Assembly: GCA_002389645.1 (NCBI GenBank)
Contig: DGQE01000005.1
Coordinates: 1-6,159 of the forward strand
Length of the DNA: 6,159 nt
Reading direction: 5' to 3'
Source: Flavobacteriales bacterium UBA4422
GTDB lineage: Bacteria; Bacteroidota; Bacteroidia; Flavobacteriales_G; Salibacteraceae
Shown here: in pieces, positions 1 through 5,961 of the stretch
How positions within the stretch are numbered: the stretch's first letter is position 1
Layout: each line of letters opens with the position of its first letter
Made by a program: the position numbers and the translations under genes
Notes under the pieces: generated by a model
The model's input: only the letters and a program-made list of their open reading frames with translations
The model's database searches: none
Told to the model about the DNA's origin: nothing

Positions 1-39
1 CGAAGCAGTGTGGAAGAATTGATCGTTAATCTTGGTCAT
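1..39 (-). CDS. Possible 5' end of a partial minus-strand gene
   Basis: An ATG on the minus strand (complement of 37-39) opens a frame that runs off the window edge and reads MTKINDQFFHTAS. It would lie about 40 bases downstream of the aminotransferase stop, in the same direction, so it could be the next gene of one transcript. No clear ribosome binding site is seen, but these are weak throughout the window. The opposite strand is equally open here: plus frame 1 reads RSSVEELIVNLGHFY and stops at 46-48, which could be the tail of a converging gene. Thirteen codons cannot decide between the two, and no function can be assigned. Confidence 0.3.
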   Translation of the reverse strand, partial: MTKINDQFFHTAS

Positions 40-78
40 TTCTATTGAGGATGAATTTTCTTTCAGCTTAATGCAGCT

Positions 79-1212
79 TTAACTCAAAGTCTCAATCAAT
101 ACATCAACATCTTCTTCAGTATTGAAAACGTTTAATGAAACACGTACCCCACTGCCTCTTGCACTCACATAGATATTGCGATCAGCAAGAGTTTGGGCGT
201 AATCATTTGGGTTTACGTTTACAGGAAGACTTATGCTGAATAAGTGGCTTGCAAATAGCGACTGATCTACATCTAAACCTTTTGCTTTGAGGTGATTATG
301 CAATGGTATCGCTAAATTAGTGCAATATTCTGTGATGTTTTCTGGTCCCCATTCAATCACTTGTTTCATTCCCTCAAGAAAAACGGGCATCAACAAGAAA
401 TTACTCGTTTCACCTACGTTGTATCTACCGGCACCATCGGTGTATGTCATTCCATAATTGGTAAGCTCGCTGAATTTGTTGGCATTGGTTCGGTTCATCC
501 ATGATTCTTCAATGGGAGTACCTTCATTAAAACGCTCGCTCATATAGAAGCAACCAATAGAGTATGGGCCGAACAACCATTTGTATCCAGCGCAAATCAG
601 CGCATCTATGTTAAATGCTTTTACATCAATTTTCATGGCTCCAACGGCCTGTGTTCCGTCAACTATGAAAATAGCGCCCCTTTCCTTGCAGCGCTCTCCA
701 ATGGCTTTTAGATCATACTTGTATCCATTCATCCAATGAATAGCTGAAATCGCAACTACCGCAGTGTGATCAGAAATGGCGTCAATAATTCGTTCATTCC
801 AATCTGAAAAAGGTTGCTTGCTATTATTGGGGCCAATTACATTGATTGACGCTCCATGTTTTCTGCTCCAGCTTTCTAAGGCTAAGTAATCACTTGGGAA
901 TTCGCTTTCTATGGTGATGGCATGCTGACCTTGGCTGTAAGAGACATTCTTTAGAACAGAGCTGAGTCCGTATGATACCGCTGGCATGAAAGCCACTTGT
1001 TTAGGTTCACAGTCGACCAAAGAGGCAAATAGTTTTCTGCCGGTTTCTGGTCGATCGAAAAAATCGTTAGCGGTGCGCAAATGCAGGTTTTTCTCGCGAT
1101 CCATGGCTTCAATCATTGCAGCTTCACCTTTTATCAATAATGGAGATTTCGCAGCGCAGTTGAGGTAATGAATGCCTTCTTTGAGATGCACAAGGTGTTT
1201 TTGATTTTGCAT
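79..1212 (-). CDS. Class V aminotransferase-fold PLP-dependent enzyme (cysteine desulfurase-like, no catalytic Cys)
   Basis: This 377-residue cytosolic protein has the layout of the class V aminotransferase family (SufS/CsdA, isopenicillin N epimerase and kynureninase relatives). PLP-site residues are visible in order: Asp185 and Gln188 in the IVDGTQAVGA segment, and the Schiff-base Lys211 in AGYKWLFGPYSIG. Arg357 in GSGVRVS matches the family's carboxylate-binding Arg. Length is close to the family's usual 370-420 residues, so it looks complete. In SufS-type desulfurases a mobile loop just before the RVS motif carries the catalytic Cys; here that stretch (YVSARGSGVRVS) has none, so desulfurase activity is unlikely. 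I infer an aminotransferase, epimerase or lyase of unknown substrate. The ATG start is followed directly by family-like sequence. The gene is divergent from the lipoprotein at 1311, with about 98 bases between, and no suf genes are near. Confidence 0.9.
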   Translation of the reverse strand: MQNQKHLVHLKEGIHYLNCAAKSPLLIKGEAAMIEAMDREKNLHLRTANDFFDRPETGRKLFASLVDCEPKQVAFMPAVSYGLSSVLKNVSYSQGQHAITIESEFPSDYLALESWSRKHGASINVIGPNNSKQPFSDWNERIIDAISDHTAVVAISAIHWMNGYKYDLKAIGERCKERGAIFIVDGTQAVGAMKIDVKAFNIDALICAGYKWLFGPYSIGCFYMSERFNEGTPIEESWMNRTNANKFSELTNYGMTYTDGAGRYNVGETSNFLLMPVFLEGMKQVIEWGPENITEYCTNLAIPLHNHLKAKGLDVDQSLFASHLFSISLPVNVNPNDYAQTLADRNIYVSARGSGVRVSLNVFNTEEDVDVLIETLS

Positions 1213-1310
1213 AGAACAAGTTTAAACAGAATCCTAACCCAGCTGTATTTCAATCCGCAGATAATTTTTAGTTGCATAACTTGCGGGTCTATAACCGTAC
1301 TCTTTACTCT

Positions 1311-2033
1311 ATGAGTTTTATTCGATTTCACAAAGCCACTTTATTTGTCGCAGTTCTGATTATCTCTTTTGTGTTCAGCTCTTGCAGTAGTAGTAATGAT
1401 GTCGCTTCATCTCACTTGCTTCAAAAGAGAAAGCACAGAAGTGGGTTTCATTTGAATTTAGGATCCAATCAGCACAAACCTACCAAGTCAATCGACCTTT
1501 CTGAGAAACAAATGGAAATTGCGCAAAAGAGTCCTTCTGATAGTCCCGAGGATATTAGAAGTCTGGATGAAGCAAAACCTCCTAAGAGTGATAATTTCAG
1601 ATCGAAAAAGCTAGTGAGGCAAATCGCAGAGTTGAAGGCAAAGAAAAAACGAGTCCAAAGGGAATTAGGCCAAGTATTAGAAAATGTTGACACCAAATTT
1701 CAACGGAAAAAAGTTGAGCATATCGATGATGATCCTTACTTCGATAAGAACAGAGAAATCATGGCCACGATTGCCCTGATTTTTGGCGTAGCTTCCATTC
1801 TACTGATTATTCCGGCTATTGCCGTTACTGGCCCAGCCGGCCTTATAATATTCGGCTTATCCTTCGTTGCGTCCATAGCAGCCATGGTATTGGGCGGGAT
1901 TACGAAAAAAGATTTTCTCCTTGGGCAAATCGGTTTTATCTTGGGAATAATAATAATGATTACATACATAATAATACTCTTGTTGATCATTATTGTTGTA
2001 ATTCTTTTATTATCGTTTTTGAGCGGTTTTTAA
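1311..2033 (+). CDS. Lipoprotein with coiled-coil linker and DUF4190-like hydrophobic C-terminus
   Basis: The ATG at 1311 gives 240 residues beginning with a classic lipoprotein signal: a short basic N-terminus, a hydrophobic core and a lipobox ending FSSC with Cys25. A TTG 39 bases upstream would add 13 residues in front of the signal and is rejected. Next comes a KRKHRSGFHLNLG segment (residues 39-51); a KR-x(3)-GFH/GYH motif after the lipidated Cys recurs in many uncharacterised Bacteroidota lipoproteins. Residues 99-125 are Lys/Glu-rich and probably helical or coiled coil. From 149 to the end the protein is very hydrophobic: segments near 151-171, 175-198 and 203-238, with small-residue patterns like DUF4190 membrane proteins. 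Its topology is unusual, a lipid anchor at one end and membrane helices at the other. Function is unknown. The reading frame is clean throughout. Confidence 0.85.
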   Translation: MSFIRFHKATLFVAVLIISFVFSSCSSSNDVASSHLLQKRKHRSGFHLNLGSNQHKPTKSIDLSEKQMEIAQKSPSDSPEDIRSLDEAKPPKSDNFRSKKLVRQIAELKAKKKRVQRELGQVLENVDTKFQRKKVEHIDDDPYFDKNREIMATIALIFGVASILLIIPAIAVTGPAGLIIFGLSFVASIAAMVLGGITKKDFLLGQIGFILGIIIMITYIIILLLIIIVVILLLSFLSGF

Positions 2034-2154
2034 AATCTGAGTCATCGTGAGTCACAGGTTTTTTCCATGGTTAATTGAACTAGACGCCCTCCTGATTTTC
2101 TGAACTGATGGTCTAATTGTTACTTTGTTTACTAAACTAATTAATGTTTTAAGG

Positions 2155-3174
2155 ATGAAAAAAGAAAGACTGTTGATCATGTTTGCAGTGCTATTTGGTG
2201 CTGGTTCATTGATTGCCCAGGATACATTTTCTATAGTTGCTCTAGATTCAAACACAGGAGAAGTAGGAAGCGCGGGTGCTTCATGCGTAGATCTTTTTCA
2301 AACTCCTTTTTCCAATGATGATTTTTTGGGTGAGCTTTTTCCTGGAGTAGGGGCAATTAATTCACAGGCTTATTATTTAGGAACAAATCAAAGCAATGCC
2401 GCTACAAGGATGAATTTGGGTGATACACCGAGTCAAATTATCGAGTGGCTCGTGGCTAATGATGTGTCAAATCAACCTGAGCTCAGACAATACGGAATTG
2501 TTGGTTTCGTTGATGGCACGCCTCAGTCTGCAGCTCATACTGGCGCTTCCACAGATGATTATAAGAATCATATCATTGGGCCTAATTATTCGATTCAGGG
2601 AAACATTCTTTTAGGACAAGAAGTACTTGATTCAATAGAGGCTCGATTTTTAAATGAGCCCGGAGATTTAGCGTGTAAGCTCATGGCTGCCCTTCAAGGT
2701 GCTAATATGGTAGGAGCGGATTCGAGGTGTTCGAGCAATGGAACATCGTCTTTGTTTGCTTTTGTGAAAGTCGCACAATCAACAGATGCGCCCGGTAGTC
2801 CATCATTTTTGGCTTCAGTAAGAACGCGCAATAATGATGGAATAGAACCTATTGATTCGCTTCAGACCAAATTTGATATCGTGCATTCTTGTTTACCTCC
2901 CGAACCACCTCTGGGAGTTGGAAGTGTTTCAGCTGAGTCCTTTTCTTTCAGCCTTTACCCAAATCCTGCTGCAAATGAATTAACCATTTCCTCAAATCAA
3001 GCCTATGATGAACTGAGTCAAGTTGAGATCATTGACTTTACTGGGAAGGTTGTTTATCAATCAGCAATATCAACCGCATTAAATATCAGCGTAGCAGAGT
3101 TTGAAAGGGGAGTTTATTTCATTAGAATAAAATCGGATGGTCATGATTTTGCCACCAAGTTTATAAAGGAATAG
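2155..3174 (+). CDS. Secreted DUF1028 family (Ntn-hydrolase-like) protein with T9SS type A sorting domain
   Basis: The ATG at 2155 gives 339 residues starting with a Sec signal peptide (MKKERLLIMF...SLIAQ); the upstream in-frame TTG at 2125 would bury the signal and is rejected. Residues 24-245 match DUF1028 (COG3342), an uncharacterised group placed in the Ntn-hydrolase superfamily: the opening TFSIVALD, TGEVGSAGASC (34-44), GVGAINSQA (64-72), the AAHTGA element (126-131), IGPNYSIQGNIL (141-152) and GDLACKLMAAL (170-180). A short Pro-rich linker leads to a C-terminal T9SS type A domain (about 265-339) with LYPNP, VEIIDFTGKVVY and FERGVYFIRI, ending in KFIKE. Such tails send proteins across the outer membrane through the PorSS machinery and are then removed. 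I infer an extracellular or surface hydrolase of unknown substrate. It converges on the 3188 fragment with only 13 bases between, and no terminator hairpin is visible there. Confidence 0.93.
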   Translation: MKKERLLIMFAVLFGAGSLIAQDTFSIVALDSNTGEVGSAGASCVDLFQTPFSNDDFLGELFPGVGAINSQAYYLGTNQSNAATRMNLGDTPSQIIEWLVANDVSNQPELRQYGIVGFVDGTPQSAAHTGASTDDYKNHIIGPNYSIQGNILLGQEVLDSIEARFLNEPGDLACKLMAALQGANMVGADSRCSSNGTSSLFAFVKVAQSTDAPGSPSFLASVRTRNNDGIEPIDSLQTKFDIVHSCLPPEPPLGVGSVSAESFSFSLYPNPAANELTISSNQAYDELSQVEIIDFTGKVVYQSAISTALNISVAEFERGVYFIRIKSDGHDFATKFIKE

Positions 3175-3187
3175 AGTACGAGGTAAT

Positions 3188-3544
3188 TCAGTTAACCACC
3201 AACGTAATCTCAACATCTATTCTGTTGGTACTCAAAAGTGCTTTATTGTAGCATGTGCCATCTCCATAATCAAGAGTTCGGGCGTCATAGTCTTCCGGTT
3301 TTAACGATAAAACTCCTTCTGTTATCCAAATGCAGTCTAGTTGCACTCTTAACGCTGAAGTGATGTCAATGTCAAAAGTGTTGCCACTTCTTATAACGTC
3401 ATTAGCGGAGCCCGTTATTTCGTAAACATCATCTGTAATTCCATCCCAACCTAAGAATCCTCCGCTGCCATTGCTTGTGAAGAAACCTGTTTCTTCTCCT
3501 TCAATCCATGTTCTAATCCATTTGAAATAGAAATTCAATCCCAC
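3188..3544 (-). pseudogene. 5'-truncated copy of the neighbouring lipoprotein gene (C-terminal third only)
   Basis: The frame, opened only by a GTG, encodes 118 residues. From IRTWIEGEETG onward it matches residues 174-280 of the lipoprotein encoded at 4991-5836, without gaps. The match ends abruptly at 3519: the first nine residues here (MGLNFYFKW) are unrelated to the parent. There is no signal peptide, and the frame is closed at 3563-3565 by an in-frame stop, with no ATG between, so the product would be a cytosolic fragment. I call it a gene remnant. Against simple decay, there is no frameshift or internal stop, and most base differences from the full copy are synonymous. Its tail reads VEITLVVN where the full copy reads TESTLRG. 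It lies 49 bases downstream of the HTTM gene in the same direction and could be co-transcribed with it. Confidence 0.7.
3241..3519 (-). repeat. Direct repeat, downstream copy (lies in the truncated lipoprotein copy)
   Basis: This segment aligns without gaps to 5041-5319, at a constant offset of exactly 1800 bases. I count 21 mismatches in 279 positions, about 92.5 percent identity. The match stops sharply after 3519. On the other side it fades: 3191-3240 agrees at only 27 of 50 positions. Positions 3264-3347 are identical over 84 bases. Confidence 0.95.
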
Positions 3545-3593
3545 ATAACCTAATGGTTTTGATTAACCATGTCTTCTGCAGGGTTAGCAAGTT

Positions 3594-4919
3594 TTAGTTT
3601 ATCCCTGGGGCGGGAGGCATCCAATCGTTGAAACTTTGGTGGGTGCGATATTCTTCTAATAAATCTTTGTCTGGGTAGAACATTAAAGTTGGTTTTTCAC
3701 CATTAAATCCTATTGGGATTTCAGCCGTTATTTTTGGACTGAGTATTCCGTAATTAACCCGAGCATGATCTTCGATAAACTCTGCAAATTGAATTACCAT
3801 CTGAGGAGAATGAAGCATTTGATGATATTGATCATCGTTTAAATATTTGCGGATATCAATTTGTGATCGTTCTGATCCTGTGTCGATATACATTTTGATG
3901 TTTCTTATGTCATAAATTCTGTTTTGGATTTTCATGTGCCAAGAAAAGCGCTGACCCTCTCCGGTCCAATCCGCATATCCATCTATGAAATATTGTCTAA
4001 GGGGGAAGCCTAGTTGGAATAGAACATAGGAAGATAACATGAAAAGTCCCCATTTAGGAAGTTTAATGGCGCTTTCTTTAGTACTTGAAAATTGCTTGAT
4101 TAGTTTCATTTTTACTAGCCATGTTGATACTTCATCTGGTTCAAAGAAGAGTATCAAAGCACCAAGCATAAAATAAGGAAATATGCTTATGTCATTAAAG
4201 AGCCAAGCATTGGTGATGTTGAATCCAATGGCTGCAATAAAGGCAATTTTACGAGTTGGTTTGTAAAGCAATGCGAAGCCTATGAAAAGGTCGAAAACAA
4301 GGCCTCCATATGTTATTAAACCTATCATAAACTCGCTAGTCAATGCATCAATGCCAGATCTTATTGCTTTTGAATTTAGTATTTCTCTTGTCGGTTCATG
4401 GTTAAACCAATATGGATTGATTTTGGCAATTCCACCATAGAAATAGACGATAATAACTTGAAATCGTAATAACCAATACTGCCACATTCCAATGAGTGTA
4501 TTACCCTTTATCTTTCGTAGTGTAAAAGACTTGTCTAAATCCATAAAGAACATCATTCCAGAAAGCAGAATGATTAAATAGTAATGGTTGTTGTAGAAAG
4601 TTTGATCTACTAGAAAAAAATAACTGAAAGAAAGAAAGAAGTAAAGAACAGCCCAACGAAATAAAACTCCGGTAATCATTAGTAATGTGCTAATAATCAT
4701 ACCGTGCATCATAAGTTTGAGCAATTTCTCGGGGAGAATAGGTAATGCTAGAAAGTCGTATCTGAAGTTGACGCTAGGCTCCATGATGTAGTAACTAATC
4801 AAATTGAAATCATACCATTCAATTATGTTGATTAGCATAAGGCAGCCAAAAAGAATGCGAAATAACCCGATTGAATGCACGGGTACCAATCTATTTAATT
4901 CGTGTGCTAAGTTTCTCAT
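3594..4919 (-). CDS. HTTM domain / vitamin K-dependent gamma-carboxylase-like membrane protein
   Basis: This 441-residue integral membrane protein belongs to the HTTM/VKGC family, whose animal member (GGCX) carboxylates Glu side chains using reduced vitamin K. Family landmarks are LVDQTFYNNHYYLIILL (103-119), WQYWLLRFQVIIVYFYGGIAKIN (146-168), FNITNAWLFNDISIFPYFML (233-252) and a C-terminal region with PLRQY and GEGQRFSWHMK (320-330). About eight or nine hydrophobic segments cover residues 18-305, followed by a soluble tail of about 135 residues. His112 in NNH lines up with GGCX His160, and Lys166 in GGIAK with GGCX Lys218, the proposed catalytic base. At the FHxxN position this protein has Asn234 in place of His. 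Bacterial members have no settled function, and a Leptospira homologue was reported not to carboxylate protein. The ATG start follows a 71-base gap after the upstream lipoprotein stop, which contains a promoter-like element. Substrate is unknown. Confidence 0.9.
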   Translation of the reverse strand: MRNLAHELNRLVPVHSIGLFRILFGCLMLINIIEWYDFNLISYYIMEPSVNFRYDFLALPILPEKLLKLMMHGMIISTLLMITGVLFRWAVLYFFLSFSYFFLVDQTFYNNHYYLIILLSGMMFFMDLDKSFTLRKIKGNTLIGMWQYWLLRFQVIIVYFYGGIAKINPYWFNHEPTREILNSKAIRSGIDALTSEFMIGLITYGGLVFDLFIGFALLYKPTRKIAFIAAIGFNITNAWLFNDISIFPYFMLGALILFFEPDEVSTWLVKMKLIKQFSSTKESAIKLPKWGLFMLSSYVLFQLGFPLRQYFIDGYADWTGEGQRFSWHMKIQNRIYDIRNIKMYIDTGSERSQIDIRKYLNDDQYHQMLHSPQMVIQFAEFIEDHARVNYGILSPKITAEIPIGFNGEKPTLMFYPDKDLLEEYRTHQSFNDWMPPAPGIN

Positions 4920-4964
4920 GATTAGGTCTTCTTGTTGGAGTCTGACTATTCAAAAAATCGAAAT

Positions 4965-4972
4965 CAAAGATA
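4965..4972 (-). promoter_or_regulatory. Candidate Bacteroidota -7 element upstream of the HTTM gene
   Basis: Read on the minus strand this is TATCTTTG, an exact match to the TAnnTTTG -7 consensus of Bacteroidota housekeeping promoters. It lies in the short gap between the lipoprotein stop and the HTTM ATG, leaving a predicted leader of roughly 40 bases. No good -33 TTTG/TTG box is found at the usual spacing, only a T-rich TTTCG, so the call is tentative. If real, the HTTM gene can be transcribed independently of the lipoprotein. Confidence 0.35.
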
Positions 4973-4990
4973 CTTTCAAAGTGCGCGAAA

Positions 4991-5836
4991 CTAACCTCGA
5001 AGAGTGCTTTCAGTATCTCGTCTATTGGTGCTTAGTGTTGCTTTATTGTCGCATATTCCATTGCCATAATCAAGAGTTCGGGCGTCATAGTCTTCCGGTT
5101 TTAACGATAAAACTCCTTCTGTTATCCAAATGCAGTCTAGTTGCACTTTCAACGCTGAGGTGATGTCAATGTCAAAAGTGTTACCACTTCTTGAAACACC
5201 ATTTGCAGAGCCGGTGATTTCGTAAACATCATCTGTAATTCCATCCCAACCTAAGAAGCCTCCGCTGCCATTACTAGTGAAGAAACCCGTTTCTTCTCCT
5301 TCAATCCATGTTCTAATCCGTGATGATTCCCAAGACATTGTTTGTCCTTCGAGATCAGTTATGCTTGCTCCAGATACTTCCACAGAAAAGTGAAGTTGGC
5401 CTATGGCATTCTCCCCTTTATTTGTTGCAGTTCGAGTACCAGTCACTTTATAGCCGTCAACCGTGTAGTTATTCGTGGTTGTTGTAAGGATACTTCCTTC
5501 TTCTCTATACCAACCTGTCATCGTGTAGCTGATTTGTCCAGTGCGTGTCTTACCATCTCTTCCAACGCATCCTATCTCTCCAAAATCAACTGTTACACCC
5601 AAAGGAAATGGATTTCCTACGGTATCTACGGTGATGATTGCACAAGATTGCCAAGTACTGTCTTTTGCTTCCACATTCTCAGCGCTTCCTTCTACTTGCT
5701 CTCCTAAATCATCCCATAGGCTTTCGGCAAGAGCATAGTCTTCAGCAATTTCAGTAAATGCTTCGTTTTCTTCTTTGACTTTACCGCAGCTCACAATCAA
5801 TACTGCACTGGCGATGAAAAGGATAATTTTTTTCAT
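4991..5836 (-). CDS. Hypothetical lipoprotein, probably outer-membrane or surface located
   Basis: The product has 281 residues. It starts with a short lipoprotein signal peptide (MKKIILFIASAVLIVSC, lipobox LIVSC, Cys17). The residues after the Cys, GKVKEENEAF, are Lys then acidic, resembling the lipoprotein export signal that directs Bacteroidota lipoproteins to the cell surface. Residues 21-58 are Glu/Asp-rich and probably helical. From about 64 on, the sequence is rich in Thr, Gly and aromatic residues in a beta-like pattern, with four Cys (65, 90, 235, 262) that could form two disulfides. The C-terminal part has CIWITEGVLSLKP and TLDYGNGICDNKATL; I have an impression of similar endings in other Bacteroidota lipoproteins, but I do not recognise a named family. 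The last third is duplicated at 3188-3519. A terminator lies upstream, so it must have its own promoter in 5837-5900, where I find no convincing one. Function is unknown. Confidence 0.85.
   Translation of the reverse strand: MKKIILFIASAVLIVSCGKVKEENEAFTEIAEDYALAESLWDDLGEQVEGSAENVEAKDSTWQSCAIITVDTVGNPFPLGVTVDFGEIGCVGRDGKTRTGQISYTMTGWYREEGSILTTTTNNYTVDGYKVTGTRTATNKGENAIGQLHFSVEVSGASITDLEGQTMSWESSRIRTWIEGEETGFFTSNGSGGFLGWDGITDDVYEITGSANGVSRSGNTFDIDITSALKVQLDCIWITEGVLSLKPEDYDARTLDYGNGICDNKATLSTNRRDTESTLRG
5041..5319 (-). repeat. Direct repeat, upstream copy (lies in the full-length lipoprotein gene)
   Basis: Partner of 3241-3519 in the same orientation; it lies within the 3' third of the full-length lipoprotein gene (codons from about 174 onward). 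The two copies enclose the whole HTTM gene. Mismatches are clustered, most densely at 5183-5216, with a fully identical block at 5064-5147. Confidence 0.95.
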
Positions 5837-5900
5837 GATTGGAATTTAGATGGAAGTCAAAGTTGACAAATAGTGGCAGAACTATCAAGATTATCTAAAT

Positions 5901-5933
5901 AAAAAAAGGCCTTCCTGAATATTCAGGAAGGCC
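5901..5933 (-). terminator. Rho-independent terminator of the YceI-family gene
   Basis: Positions 5908-5933 form a perfect 26-base palindrome (GGCCTTCC arms around a TGAATATTCA centre). On the minus strand it is followed by seven T residues (the A run at 5901-5907), giving a strong GC-rich hairpin plus U-tract. It begins about 29 bases past the YceI stop codon. There is no T-tract on the plus-strand side, so it acts on the minus strand. It isolates the lipoprotein gene at 4991-5836 from YceI transcription. Confidence 0.92.
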
Positions 5934-5961
5934 CAACAATCAAAATCCAAAATGTAAAATC

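Noticed and set aside
1272..1310. TTG start extending the first lipoprotein by 13 residues
   Set aside because: It would place extra residues ahead of a well-formed lipoprotein signal; the ATG at 1311 fits far better.
2034..2080. GTGAGTCAC near-palindrome followed by a T run as a terminator for the first lipoprotein gene
   Set aside because: The stem is only four base pairs with no room for a loop, so it would not form a stable hairpin.
2120..2127. TTACTTTG as a -7 promoter element for the DUF1028 gene
   Set aside because: Seven of eight positions match TAnnTTTG and the spacing to the ATG is plausible, but no -33 box is visible, so chance cannot be excluded in AT-rich DNA.
2125..2154. TTG start extending the DUF1028 protein by 10 residues
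   Set aside because: The ATG at 2155 begins a canonical MKK signal peptide; the extension has no similarity to the family.
4804..5163. Plus-strand open frame of 119 codons across the HTTM and lipoprotein gene junction
   Set aside because: It is antisense to two well-supported genes, has no recognisable domain, and its composition fits a shadow frame.
3188..5319. Insertion sequence or composite transposon formed by the direct repeats
   Set aside because: The repeats are protein-coding lipoprotein sequence, with no transposase, terminal inverted repeats or target-site duplication.
5342..5738. Two plus-strand open frames opposite the 4991-5836 lipoprotein
   Set aside because: They are antisense to a gene with a clear lipoprotein signal and a homologous copy; no family features are present.
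5855..5866. GTCAA-AG-TTGAC inverted repeat upstream of the 4991-5836 lipoprotein as an operator
   Set aside because: Arms of only five bases, seen once; no regulator or second site supports it.
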